Below, one piece after another: positions 22,873 to 34,895 of a stretch of DNA of 64,000 nt (position 1 is its first letter; the number at the start of each line of letters is the position of its first letter). The DNA is from Caenorhabditis remanei (taxonomy: Eukaryota; Nematoda; Chromadorea; Rhabditida; Rhabditidae): the NCBI RefSeq assembly GCF_010183535.1, contig NC_071333.1, forward strand, positions 4,958,587-5,022,586. The letters run 5' to 3'. A program made the position numbers and the translations under genes. Below the pieces are notes generated by a model, which did no database searches, was not told where the DNA came from, and saw only the letters and a list, made by a program, of their open reading frames with translations.

Positions 22873-24103
22873 TTATATTAGACGAAGCCAATAACATTAT
22901 TCCTGGCAGCAGTTGGGCCTTCCACAAATAGATATATTCCTCCTTAACTCTGAAAAGTGTTGGTAGGTTGTGAGAAAAAGATTTGCAGGTTGAACTGGAC
23001 TAAAAGAAATCTCCAGTTTTTTAAGTGAACCGCCGATTTTTTGATAATTTTGTTATTGAAAAATGTCCAGAAAAGTTTACGCTCAATATATCTCGTGTTG
23101 GGTATCTTCAGAATCGACTTAACAACTTACAATCAGTTTACATCAAAATTCCAAAGACTGAACAATAATTATATTTCTTTACTTTATATTTTTCATTCGT
23201 GTCGTTACATGTTTATGTATATGACATGATCAGCCACGCACTCTGTTTGCATAAAAATAGAGAGGAGAGAAGCGAGACGGTGCAATGAAACCGGCCGTCC
23301 CTCATGTTTCATTCACCCTTCAGTTTTCCTCCAAACGCGTAACGGAATCGCATCCCCCTTTCCTTCTATTTTTTTGAAATTCTAATTATTGGTCATTTTT
23401 CGGTTGTTCGATGCATCGATAAGGTGAGATTAATTTCTTTTTAATTTTCAAAAATATTAAAAGTATGTGAAGTATGCGCAAAACTCTGTCACAGAGTTAC
23501 TTTATAATTCTCTTTGTTTCTTTTCTAGTTATATTTTTTAGTCATGATCACATGGAAACAAAGTCGTCTTTAAATGTCTTAAATAATTAAGGAATTGGGC
23601 AAGAAATTAGATGTATTATGAAGTTATTTTAGAACTCGCTGAAAAAATCGCTCAGATTTTCAAAAACACTTGACATCACTGAATCACAAATTGATTTTTT
23701 TTTTCAATTTTTGCCCGTTTTATATGTTTAAACTTAGTAAATGTGTTTTCCGGTTATTTTAACGAGAAACCAATGAGCCATACAAATAGTTTCGTTTCGA
23801 GACCAAAGTAGGCATTAAGTCGACAGCTATTGTTAGAGCTGGCATATACATGACTCAGACAACCGATTCCGTTGTTAACTCTTTTTTTCTTGTTTGAAGC
23901 GAATGCATTTTTTTTCCCAAATATTGGAGATACTTTTTCTGACACTTTAGTTTTAAGTGTGAGCCATTGGAAAGTTTATAACTTTGGAAATGTATTTGAA
24001 AAATCTGGCTTAGGATATATGTTTGAATTATTCTAGTTCTAATCATTTTGGTCATCATTAGATGTTTACTATTCACGTTTTTAATAAATCTATTCCTTTA
24101 CAG
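22873..24103. other. Gene-free region
   Basis: A pyrimidine-rich patch at 23280-23400 could be a promoter or 5'UTR for the doubtful gene downstream. Nothing else seen. Confidence 0.3.
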
Positions 24104-24608
24104 TGATGAAATCGATCCCTTCTATTTTCTGACTTCGGATCCAATTCACAAACAGGAACCAGTCAAGATGGTCAACAAAAAAAAGTAAAATCTAAAACTT
24201 CAACTCCCAGTTTTGACATCTAACCACTTTTCAGTTGTGCCAAGTATCCATGAGCCACATCCGTGCCAATCAACAATGCAATCACAACGACAACCGTACA
24301 ACAGCTTCTAACCAAGTCGTCCTAATGAGGTGCCGAATATGATTGTCACGGAAATGATGAAAGCCGGGTCTTCAGAGCTGATTAAATATTGCTGGTACTG
24401 GTACATAACTTCCTAAATCAAATCCTATTATCCATAAAACATTTTTGAACATTTTTGTATTATGAACGCATCGAGTTCAGGTTTCCGCATAGATAATTCT
24501 CCTATACTAGAAATAAAAAATAACCGTAAAGAAATATTTCGGAACCACTGCTTCCAAATGTACACTATAGGTATTGAACTAGATCAGTGCCCAGAAAGAC
24601 GGAGTGTA
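24104..24608 (+). pseudogene. Doubtful multi-exon gene remnant
   Basis: After a CTTTACAG acceptor there is an open exon (SDEIDPFYFLTSDP... to about 24186). It is followed by a short intron ending TTTTCAG, an open stretch with one internal TAA (VPSIHEPHPCQ... then PNEVPNMIVTEMMKAGSSEL), and after another intron-like gap an open exon 24469-24608 (RIDNSPILEIKNN...LDQCPERRS) ending at GTAAGT. Splice phases do not all fit and one stop interrupts the frame. Family not recognised. Confidence 0.25.
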
Positions 24609-26409
24609 AGTATAAAAGCGATGTTTTTTGTGTTTTACCTGATGTAACATAAACGTATTCTTCCTACTAATAGAATAGTTCTGTGTGTGTGTCTGTCGAG
24701 TGCAGTCCGTCCCATGTAACTCCAACTCCTGACCCTAATTAACTCATAATATTTCAAACAATTTTAAAGAGAAGGCATGCGTGGAGGACCGCGAATGCAG
24801 TCTGTCCCATATTCCTCCAACTCCTGAACCTAATGAACTCAAAATAAATTTGTGTCACTAGATATCAAAAACTAGAGACACTCGCAGTTATGGAAAAAAA
24901 GTAGAAAAATGAGTTACGTCTAATTAGATTTGTCAATTTCTGAATCATGTCTTCTATATGTTTTGAATTGAAAACTAACCTGAGCGAGGCGCTTCTGAGA
25001 AATGTGAATAATTCAAAAGAAACAACCATGCAATGAACACTTGAATGAAATGAGAACAAAATAGAGATGACTGGTGCAAAAGTGAAAGAATTTCGAAAGA
25101 CCTCCTAGTAGGTCGAGGTAACAAGGCTATGACTGAATACTAGTCTACTAACAGTTGCGCACAAAGGAAAAGTCTTGATGTTTGCGCCCGGAAAGATTTT
25201 CCAAGAAGATACGGTTAAGAATGACCGAGACAATCGAAAGAGAAAAAGAGACAATGAGACAAAAAGTTGGCATGTTCATATTGGATTAAGACAACTATTG
25301 TTTGTTTAAAATTTCGCTGTAGGATTTAATGATAGGGAATAAGGGTGTTTGAAAGATTATGACAGTAAATTAAAATATGGATTAGCTTTGACATCTGAAT
25401 TTTCTTTTAAAAGCGTTAAGCGTGGGAGTTTGATTATTTTTGGTTGAATTTTTATGTGCAAGGAACGCTCTAACTACCTGTGTACACGATACACCTGCCG
25501 ACCGTTCTACCGTTCTGAAGAGTCCAGTCAAGAAACGACGAGTCGTCTACTTTTCTCAACGCTCTTAACTGTTGAAATCGGTATCGACTCCAGAAGACGT
25601 CAAAGTTGATACTTTTGGAAAAAGAAAATTTCCAACCAATCTAGATAATATAGAAATTGATCCACTACGGAGGGAGTAATGATTGGCAACAAATAAACGG
25701 ACAGACGGAATCTGTTGAAAATTGTTAGTAAAGAAAAATATATTCACGGCCCTTCATAAAGTCAATTTTCCCTTCTTCTCATATCTTCATTCATCACAAT
25801 ATTATAGGATAATTTGACGACGAAATCCAACTACACACACATACACATACGCATACACAACTGATGTCCTACTCCTCCCTCATCTCTGAATGAATATTCT
25901 CACGTCATATGGAGGTCACACATCTACAATATCGATTCGAAACTACTTAGACAAGGTCTAACTGATCGATTTGTGAACTGTGCGAACAAAGAAGTCTAAC
26001 TCTCGACTCTCAAAGTTGGACATTTCTAACTGAAAAAAGCAAAAAATGATATCATTTTGGCCGGTATTTATATCGGCATGTGTTTCATGATCAAGTAGAC
26101 TGATTTGCTTCAATATTGTAACGAAAGCAAAAACAACTCGTGAAAACTTCACAATCTGTTAGAACTGATGAAAAACCAATCGTATTGATTTAATCTGTTG
26201 ATTAAATTAAATTCTGTAATGAAAATTCTATTTTTTTAACCATTCAAATGGACATTGCAGGTGTCCAACTGATTTATGACAAATTTCCCTGAATGAAAAA
26301 ATAACAGATCCTACAGGATAACATTTTCATGAGTTTCTTCCCCCGCTTTACTGATCTGAAAACTGCATGTTCAATCTTCATTAAGCCAACAGAATATCTG
26401 ATAATCTCA
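24609..26409. other. Gene-free region with one diverged direct duplication
   Basis: GCAGTCYGTCCCAT plus about 40 bp following is present twice (24704 and 24796). A piece of the CAAAGTTGGACA repeat family lies near 26008. No gene supported. Confidence 0.35.
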
Positions 26410-27021
26410 TTAATAAAAATTATCAAGAATTGATTCATGACTAGTGAACTTTTTGTGAACATTCTCAGGGCAATTTTCAATGTTTCCACGGAAGACTACG
26501 TCGAAGAACAAATGCCATTCGAGACTATAGACAAGGTTATCCGATTTGTTCAGCGGTTTCACGTAAATCCGGTCATTCAAATATTCTTTCCTATACTTGA
26601 TGTATTTAAATTGCCACATAACGTTGTCCACTGGTTGCGAGAGCAATTCGACTGTTTGATCTGTATAAAGGAAAATTGTTAAAGAGTCGAACTGTGATTG
26701 TAACTCACTCTTGTTGAAAAAGCCAGGGCATCCGTGTAGAAAAAAGTGAGCTGCGAAGTATTTCCCGATTTCACTGGTATTTCCAGTTGCAATAGCTTTG
26801 TTCAGCTTGAGAACGAATTTCCTAGCCATAGTTTCAGTATTGTCCGAGGGGCGAAGGAAACCGACAGGATGTTTGATAGGATCATTGACGTTATAAACAG
26901 CATTTCTTGGGGATCCGTCGTTTTCAGAGTCGAGAAAGACGGGTGGAAAGTCCGACCAGAATCCGAAGTTTCCTCCGATCAAAGAGGAAAAGAGTAAAAC
27001 GGTGAAGACGGTCGAATGCAT
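26410..27021 (-). CDS. Small secreted NTF2-like protein, copy A
   Basis: Two exons (27021-26709, 26660-26410) around a 48-bp intron give 187 aa. The first 20 residues (MHSTVFTVLLFSSLIGGNFG) are a clear signal peptide. The mature part has MARKFVLKLNKAIATGNTS, then FFLHGCPGFFNK, then alternating strands. The helix followed by F.l.GC.G.f.K is typical of the secreted NTF2-like domain proteins that are numerous in Caenorhabditis. Function unknown. A TATA-like TATATA lies about 40 bp upstream of the ATG. A nearly identical paralogue lies on the other strand at 48884. A mariner has inserted about 190 bp upstream. Confidence 0.75.
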   Translation of the reverse strand: MHSTVFTVLLFSSLIGGNFGFWSDFPPVFLDSENDGSPRNAVYNVNDPIKHPVGFLRPSDNTETMARKFVLKLNKAIATGNTSEIGKYFAAHFFLHGCPGFFNKSELQSQFDSLTIFLYTDQTVELLSQPVDNVMWQFKYIKYRKEYLNDRIYVKPLNKSDNLVYSLEWHLFFDVVFRGNIENCPENVHKKFTSHESILDNFY

Positions 27022-27214
27022 TTCGAAAATGCGATGGAAAACCTCCAGCGAGCGGCAGTTTATATAGGCGGAAGAGATCAACGATCATGATAAAACGATG
27101 GGAACCAACTGCCATAAAACATTGTGAGACAACAGAGAACGAGCATTTTGGAGTTTCCCCACATGAGAAAATGGCCTAATCGAATGAAATATTTTCCGTG
27201 TGGGCGTTAAAATA

Positions 27215-28491
27215 TTAGGTTGGCAAGAAAGTTTTTGTGCATGACTCAAGTTATTTTTACTCAAACAGGAAGCATACCAAATACCAAACATAGTAACCAT
27301 TTTAGTCCACAACTGTCTCCAATTTACTGGGTATGTTCCCGATACCGTCCTGGCAGAGCGCCGGCTGTTTCGAGGCAAAATAGACTTCCACCCATTTTTC
27401 GACTTGACTTCAAGTATCGAAGTCCTGTTCAGCGGCCGAGCGCTGAATTACCCCGAACTTATAGTAATTCGTTAGAAGAAGGTCCGAGCTCTAATTTGCA
27501 TGATTAAAAACTATTTTCCAATATTAGGTGAGAAAATATTTTGTCGGGTATGCAACTAGCGGATATGCAACATTATGGAGGTGGCAGATTTTTGACCGTG
27601 TGGAGCTGAAGACTCACGTATAGTTTCGATTTTTTGCACACAGAAAGAACAGAAGTAGAAGATTATTATTTCACATTTTCCAATCATATACGTTGTGTTG
27701 GGTCCTCCACATTAGGGTCATTATTTTCTTTGGGTATGATTCCCTTTTGATGATGTCTACCAGCGTTTGATCATTGCCAAGTCGTGGGTTTCCCTGGGGT
27801 AGTTTGTGTGCAATACCCACTCTCTATCAGTGATACCCAAATGGTTAGGTCAATTGAAGTTTGAAAGAGGAGAGAGATTTCGAAGCCGCAGGTCTACCCT
27901 TCAACGCGGATCTTGGCCAAAATATGACTATTCAATGTCTCTTTTTTTATTCTTGCCGACACATTTCAAAAAGTTTCCAATTGTGTTATAAGTAGTAGTG
28001 ATTATCATTGATAATTCACAGGAAGATTGAGATATAAACTCTCCTTCTACAGCTCACAGCATGTACAAATCCTATTCATATGCACTTTTAGTACGTGGTA
28101 CTTCGACCACAGAAAAATCGCATTTCTCAAAGTTGGAAACTTAATTACTAATAGTGTGCCAAAAGAAGAATTCATCCTTGTAAACTTAATTACTAATAGT
28201 GTGCCAAAAGAAGAATTCATCCTTGTAAACTTTTCCTGTTGGTTGCACAAATTTAGAAATTTAGGTATTAGATGGAAAGCGGAAATAAAAATATTGCTGT
28301 AAGAGTTGTCGGTCAAGAATAAAGATAGGCATGGCTCTTGCAGACGAGAAGCGTCAGGAGGAATTCCTGACTGCTATCAGAATCACAGAGAGTTTATCTA
28401 ACAAATGGTATGCGTAGTTGGTTTTGATTCTTGTAATTTATCTGACAGCATTCAAAACAAAACATGCACAAAAACTTTCTTGCCAACCTAA
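27215..28491 (-). mobile_element. Decayed mariner, transposase on the minus strand
   Basis: It is 1277 bp with perfect terminal inverted repeats starting TTAGGTTGGCAAGAAAGTTT and TA target duplications (27213-27214, 28492-28493). The minus strand around 27420-27260 still reads as the end of a mariner transposase (VEKWVEVYFASKQPAL, DGIGNIPSKLETVVD, NGYYV), but stops and frameshifts have destroyed it. The paralogous promoter at about 48690-48720 shows the site without the insertion. Confidence 0.85.
28141..28230. repeat. Exact 45-bp tandem duplication inside the mariner
   Basis: The 45-bp unit beginning TTAATTACTAATAGTGTGCC is present twice, head to tail, without a mismatch, in an otherwise decayed element. 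The duplication is therefore recent. Confidence 0.95.
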
Positions 28492-28829
28492 TAAAATACA
28501 AATTTTGATCATAGAACAATCAGAATTGACGAGAAAAGTGCAATAGATCAAAATTCATGTGCGCGCTATCTGGAAAAATAATTCAATTTTTGAAGGGACT
28601 CGTGGAATTTTGAGTAATTTTAATAAAGGAAATGTCATTGGTGCTGAAAAATTTTCGCTCAAATTACAATTTAAAAACAATTGGTAATGCAACGAAAAAA
28701 CAGTCAATAATCGAAATAAACCATTAGACTTATTTTACAAAACAACAATCAAAAATACAATTTTAATCATCAGATGGTTATAGTACAAACGTTCAAGTTC
28801 TCAGTCTTTTTGGAAGAGAATCAGATCTC

Positions 28830-29600
28830 GCAGCACCAAAACGCGTTACATCACCAAAGATTCTGCAACACCAAAACACATTGCGCTACCAAAAAAATTA
28901 ATGAGTTGAAATTTCAGCACGATAGTAGATATTGCAAGAAATAAATCAAGAAATATCAAGTTCCAGCTGCATTACAAAAAAATCAACTTTGAAAGTCCTA
29001 ACTTTCTTTTCAGATTTGTTTAAAAATAAGAATCAGAACTCACATCATTGAAAAAGAAATCATCATAAAATCGCATCACCAAACGTTTGAAGAATTTTCA
29101 TCTAATATAGCTGGAACTTAACATTTTTGATTCTTTAAAGTGAAGTGGCGTCTCCAAAGACTTCTATTGTTAGAGTGGGCAAGAGGAAGAGAGTTGTTAG
29201 AAGCCCAAGACTCTACCAAGTTGATTATCATTCGAAGTGCAAGAGGATCATGGGAGTACAGCTTAATATCGTCAGCGAATGCTGCAGTATGAGAGGATAA
29301 ATGCAGAGGGAGCGCAAAGATGCGGAAAGTTTGGTGATGCAATATGTTTTGGTAATGCGATGTGATGATTGTTTATGTGTATGTGTTGTGAGTTCTTATT
29401 AGCATTTTCCAAGAAATATGTTAAGAAAGCTAGGATATCTCAAGTTATTTTTACCTTATCCAGCCAGAACATAAAATTTCTTGATTTATTCATTGCGATA
29501 TTTCCTATTTTGCTGAAATTTTAGCTAACTGATTTATTGGTGATAAAATGTGTTTGATGATGCGATAGGTTTTGGTGGTGCGAGTTTTGATTTCATACTA
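28830..29600. mobile_element. Fold-back element of CACCAAAAC repeats around a LINE fragment
   Basis: The left side holds repeated CACCAAAACGCG, ACACCAAAACACATTGCG and CTACCAAA motifs. The right side (29325-29365 and 29540-29595) holds their complements (TTTTGGTGGTGCG, TTTTGGTAATGCG). Between them is the reverse-transcriptase fragment at 29118. The left part is related to 48075-48340 in the same orientation. Exact ends are uncertain. Confidence 0.5.
29118..29330 (-). pseudogene. Non-LTR retrotransposon (LINE) reverse-transcriptase fragment
   Basis: The minus-strand frame contains AAFADDIKLYSHDPLALRM followed by LVESWASNNSL. F-A-D-D-I-K-L-Y is the RT catalytic motif as found in CR1/Jockey-type LINEs, and W...N.L after it is also typical. 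Only about 70 codons remain. Confidence 0.7.
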
Positions 29601-29899
29601 AAAAAGGAAATATTAAAGTTTTCTTTTTCTCGAAACAATCTTCTGTACGCGGGTATTTTTCAATTCACTCTTAGAGGTTTACCCATTTCAACACTCCTTC
29701 ATTATAAATTCTTGGTACCTCATGATTTTGTCCGGTTCTCATCTTCTACCCGCCGTCCGATGAATATTATTTGTATTGACAAGTTGCACTGACTTCTTCT
29801 CTTACACTATATTAAGCTATTAGTCTTGGGGTGTCTTGTTATCCATGCTCCTCTTGGAAAGAACACTTGATTTATGGTATACTTGTCAAATGGGCCAAA

Positions 29900-30345
29900 A
29901 GTCTCTGTTTCGAAAAAGCTCGATTTCAAAACGGCAAGGTAGCCAAGAGTCTCGGTTTTGAAACTTCTCGGTTTAAAAATGTCTCGGCTGCGGAACGTCT
30001 TGGTCTGAAACGTCTCAGTTTCAGAATGTCTGTTTTCGAAATGGCAAGGCAACCAAGTGTCTCAGTTACCAAACGTCTTGGTTTCGAAATGTCGTGATTT
30101 CGAAACGACAAGGTTCTCAAACGCCTTGGTTTAAGATTGTCTCGGTTTTGAAATGATAATGCAGCTAAGTTTCTGGTTTTGAAACGTCTCGGTTTCGAAA
30201 TTTCAAGATTGCCACATGTCTCGGTTTAGAAACGTCTCGGTATTGAAATATTTTGGTTTCAGAATGTGTGGTATCAAAATGTCAAAGTTACCAAATGTCC
30301 CGGTTTCAAAACGCCTCGATTTCGAAATGTCTGATTTTCAGAGTA
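29900..30345. repeat. Degenerate minisatellite of GTCTCGGTTTYGAAAC units
   Basis: About 440 bp consist of variants of a 16-20-bp unit close to GTCTCGGTTTCGAAAC, with occasional ATGGCAAGGCAACCAA inserts that recur every few units. The unit GGTTTCGAAACG contains a partial palindrome (TTTCGAAA). Confidence 0.8.
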
Positions 30346-30539
30346 TTTTCAGATCTCATTTTTCCAGCTTTTTTAAGTTGATTGTTGATCACCTCCTCGT
30401 CAAGATTTCATATTTTATCATCATGGTCTCTCATGCCCATAAAACTCCCCCATGGGAAACCGTCTTAATTGAGTTAACACGCCTATAAACCTATAAAGCT
30501 CGACACCTCTCCCCAGAATTCGCCATCATTGTGAAAACG

Positions 30540-31018
30540 ATGCGTCTTCCTATTCTTCTTCTGACTCTCGCTGTCATGGTCTCTGCCACTATCTACTGGA
30601 AACATCCAGTTCGAGATGCGAAGGCGCTAGTCGAGCATCAGTTGAAGCTTATCATTGACGCAATGTATATCCAGGATATCAAATTGTTCGAGAAGCTTGT
30701 CAATGAAAACTATATTTGTGAGTTGAAATTTTCAATAAATTAAAAAACAACTACTTTTCAGTGGTCCAACCTATTATCGCAATGTACTCTTCTGAAAAAT
30801 CTGGATATATTCTCTCGGCGAGTAAAACCGCAGACGGAAGTCTCATTGCTATAGCAAGATCAACAAAGGACGGGCATGACAGTCTCTATTTTAAGTGGGA
30901 GTTGGTAAGAGGAGTTACAGGAAGGCTAACTCAGATATCCTGATTTCAGTATGCTGAGAGTCCAAGCGGCTACAAGCTGGTCATCTGCGGTTTCTGTTCG
31001 GTAATCGGGCAATACTAA
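30540..31018 (+). CDS. Small secreted NTF2-like protein, different subfamily
   Basis: Three exons (30540-30717, 30762-30904, 30950-31018) with 44- and 45-bp introns give 129 aa. A signal peptide (MRLPILLLTLAVMVSA) precedes KHPVRDAKALVEHQLKLII and DIKLFEKLVNENY. That is the first helix pair of the NTF2-like fold, and strand-rich sequence follows to the C-terminus (KLVICGFCSVIGQY). It is shorter than the pair at 26410 and 48884, so it is a related but distinct member. Function unknown. An AATAAA-like signal lies about 25 nt after the stop. Confidence 0.65.
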
Positions 31019-32019
31019 TTGTATCTGTATAGGACTGATTAATAAATTATGGAACATTCCTTTCTTGTTCAAAAATTTTCTCAAGTTTCGATAGTCATTC
31101 TGAACGTCCATCCAACAAGTGACAACTGGCGAAATTGGGCTAGACGTCAGAGAATCACGTTTTTCAGCTCATCATCGTCAAAAGCTGAAATTATAGAATT
31201 TCCCAAAAATTTTAGATTTCTTATTGGAGCGCGACTACCACATCTCTCCTACACCGTTCAAAAGTCACGTTTTTCAGCTGATAATCGTTAACACTCAGCG
31301 ATTTAGAACTAAAATCACAGAATTTTCAAGATTTTCTGACATAAAATTGTGTGGATTTTTCATTGAAGCGCGATTCCCCCCTTATGGTGCCAGCCACCTA
31401 CTTTTCTTTCTCCTAATTTGTTGCCCGCTAGAGACTTGTGGGGTACCTATAAAAATCGATAACAACCGTGACGGTTTGAGCAAACAGTGGGACGACCACT
31501 GGAATGTACTCTGCGTCTCTCGCACCTGCACACTCTTTCATTTCTCTGCGTCATTACCGCACAATGATATCTCGTCATCTCTGCGCGCTCTCTTACTTTT
31601 ACACTGTCTCTCGTTTTCGTCGTGTGCTGTCACGCATATTAATTCAATTTTGTTTTTGTTTTATCATTTTTTGCGCATCCTTTTAGCGCATCCTTACCGT
31701 ACCCAATTATTTTTCCCAAACCCCCATGATATTATACTTTTTGAAATCGGGAAGATCTAGAGATTACGAATATGCTAATTTCAAAACATGAATATTCCAA
31801 ATGTTCAAAGTTTATTCCATAAAAAGGGGATTTTTTAGGAAATTGATAAAGAAAAATCGAACTGTTATATTTTGAGAACATTTATTGGAAAACAACAAGA
31901 ACAAGAAAACAAAGAACAAGAAACAATCAGTAACAATCGAGTTATTTCAACTATTTAGATTTTCCATTTCACACGAATTCCCATTCCAGAGAGCGAAACG
32001 AACATTATGATTTGCTATA
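31019..32019. other. Intergenic region with short direct repeats
   Basis: CACGTTTTTCAGCT followed by ATCGT-type sequence occurs twice (about 31158 and 31266), each followed by a similar 80-100 bp ending GCGCGA. A pyrimidine-rich patch lies at 31500-31680. No gene supported. Confidence 0.35.
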
Positions 32020-32934
32020 CAGTGCGTCCAATAATGATAGGACCCCCCCTAGATTTTGGGGTTCCAGACAGAACCAGTATAGATACAAAAAATCTGTGAT
32101 GACCATTCGATTCAGGATACAAAGAAACCCCAGGGGCCATATTTTCATGATTCTACCACTTTTCTTATAAGCGTACCACCAAAAAGTCATTTTTTCAGCC
32201 GTCCACTAATGATAGGACCACCTCAAAAATCCAATTTTCAGTTGATTATCAAGAAATTTTTTTTCTTGGAAAACTGTTTTAATCGATCGAAACATACTAT
32301 TTTTGTTGTTTTCGGATGATTCCATTATAGTTTTGACATTTTCAACCCCAAGCCCAAATGTTTTCCTTTTTCGAATTTTCACTCATCAGAAATCCGAGTG
32401 GGTTCGAGAATCGTGAGTATAAGTTTACAGAAAATGAATGTTTTTGCAAATCCCCTATTCATTTTTATCATGAATGACTTGATTTACCTTGCCGGAAAGT
32501 TTCAGAATGATACGTGATCTGTGATAAGAGATACTCGTCTCGAAATTCTGAAACAGTGAATATTTCTGATGGGTGAAAATTCGAAAAAGGAAAACATTTG
32601 GGCTTGGGGTTGAAAATGTCAAAACTATAATGGAATCATCCGAAAACAACAAACATAGTATGTTTCGATCGATTAAAACAGTTTTCCAAGAAAAAAAAAT
32701 TCTTGAAAATCAACTGAAAATTGGATTTTTGAGGTGGTCCTATCATTATTGGACGGCTGAAAAAATGGCTTTTTGGAGGTGCGCTTCTAAGAAAAAAGGT
32801 AGAACCATGAAAATCTGGCCCCTGGGGTTTTTTTGTATCCTGAATCGAATGGTCATCACAGATTTTTTGTATCTATACTGGTTCTGTCTGGAACCCCAAA
32901 ATCTAGGGGGGTCCTATCATTATTGGACGCACTG
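32020..32934. mobile_element. Fold-back element with CAGTGCGTCC ends
   Basis: It is 915 bp with arms of about 430 bp that are near-perfect reverse complements. The ends read CAGTGCGTCCAATAATGATA, flanked by TA at 32018-32019 and 32935-32936. The CAGTGC start and TA target match the Tc1 superfamily. There is no coding capacity. Confidence 0.85.
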
Positions 32935-33102
32935 TAGATACAGAAGCTTTTTCTCCATCACCGTCTCTAATCAAATAATCCCGAGACGTTAAACCTGATG
33001 GAAACGAGTTAGAAGAAGAAAACAGAAACATAAGAAGAGAGGGAAATGAGATGCTGAAATACCATGATTTGTTCATCTGGGAAATACTTTATTGAACAAA
33101 CC

Positions 33103-34102
33103 TCATTCGCCAATTGATATGAAGAATATAATCTGGATGATCAATTTGTCTGACATATCTTTCAAAAGTTCTGCAGCGTCGTAGTTTTTATAATCAGAAG
33201 AGTTTATCATAAGGGACTTCAAGTTTTGAAATCCTTGGGTTGACTTCCATTTTTTCAGAAATTGAGAGATGTTAGAGTCATTAAAGTTCGTTGAATGAAA
33301 TTGAAGTCGGTTACCTTTAAAGCGAAGTAGAATCTCATCTCCATGGTCTCCTTTTAAAATAACTCTCAAGTGTTTAGCTCCATAAATCACAGAGTTCGTA
33401 CTGAGAATTCCGTTGAAATCACCGTCAACTTGAATGTATTCTTGATTTGAAGAAGCGGTGAAACATGCTTCCAACTTTTCGGCAGTCGTGTTTTCTGGTA
33501 CTTTGATACTAGTTCTGTTGATGTTTTTCAGACTTGGTGGCAGTTCATTTTCAGTTTTGATCTCATAATCGATTGATGACGATCCCAAAAATTGATACAG
33601 ATAGTCATGAATTCCATGGACAACTAGGTGCTTCTGCTCTTTGTCGTAGATATAGTTTCTCTTGGAATGGAAACTGGAAATGTTATTAAATCGAATAAAA
33701 AATAATAAAAGAAAGCTTGTTCTGCCACAAACTGGCTAAACTAAAAATCCAAACTTCGCCTAAACTAGCAAATACTCACCAGATAGGAATCTCTGGTCCC
33801 TTTCCAAACACCTCCGTCGGAGTAACGACCAGCTCTCCCAGCGTGATTGATAATAAAGAAAAGAACCCGATTGAAGTTTCTGATCTCACTCTAACATATA
33901 TAGTGCCTTTTTCTTCAAAAGAATATCTCACAAATTTGATATTTTTCCATCGAGATTTTTGAAGCGATTGAATCAAATATCTTGTTTGTTTGGAGCAGAA
34001 AGATAGAACTAGAAGATTATCAAATTCGATTAACTTAAATATTTTCTGCTGGCAAGTGAAGAAAACTTCAATAGTTTCATGATTACCTCTGAAAAATTGC
34101 AT
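33103..34102 (-). CDS. F-box protein with F-box-associated domain (intact copy)
   Basis: Two exons (34102-33780, 33673-33103) join in phase to 297 aa. The N-terminus contains an F-box-like helix pair (KIFKLIEFDNLLVLSFCSKQ, TRYLIQSLQK). The middle is strand-rich. The C-terminal part carries the nematode F-box-associated (FBA-type) signature: EACFTASSNQEYIQVDG, HLRVILKGD, then ISQFLKKWKSTQGFQNLKSL. Such proteins are thought to be substrate receptors of SCF ubiquitin ligases and are hugely expanded in Caenorhabditis. Its mirror copy at 42125 has a premature stop and a truncated end, so this is the only complete copy here. Confidence 0.75.
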
Positions 34103-34895
34103 GATATGTACGATTAGAGGAAAGTGACTAGAAAAAAAACGAGAAAGAAAACGAGATGTTCATTAGGTTGGTAGGCCGTTGAGTATGTGTAGACGACGTG
34201 GCATTCCTCAAGAATCAATAATAGAAACTGTGGTCAACTGTGGTCTCAACCTATTTGCTTACTGTACTAGGTGGATGGCGACGTTTCGGTCTCACTAGTG
34301 AATGATCCGGACATAAGGTTTTTGAAATAAGACCTACATGGTTGGATAGTTCGTAATCTGATGATTTCGAAACTGTTTTCAAATTTTGCAGAACGCCTCT
34401 AAAGATCGAGAAAAATAAGCTCAAAGTTTGAGCACAGATTTCCATTTTTTAACCATAGGGAACATGGAAGTCCAATTTGAAAAACGACTGAAAATGCTCA
34501 CAGAAACCTGCATAACTTTTTTCATGAATAAGTTCTGCAAAATTTGAATGCATATTCAAAAAGAGCATGTTTTCAGCTTTTCATCAATATATAATTTGAC
34601 CCAGATCTCTAAAATACTTCTGGATCATTTCCTAGTCAGTGAAAAGAAAACGTGATCCGTCATATGAAACTTCTCAATTTTTCCCAGACATTCACTAAAA
34701 AACGAGAAAACCAGAAGAAAACAACTTTATTGGAAGAATAAATAAACATTAAAAGTTTGAGTAGTTTTATATTAGGAATTTTCAAACAATCTGCCATTAA
34801 ATACAGCTTATTCACAAACATGTGAGTTCTCCTCCGAATTCCAGACAATGTTTTTGAACGTGCGTAAGCTCTCCGCTCTGTCAAACCTTCTGTAA

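Noticed and set aside
22660..22927. Minus-strand Phe/Leu/Ser-rich frames
   Set aside because: They are translations of the polypurine interior of the hAT-type MITE.
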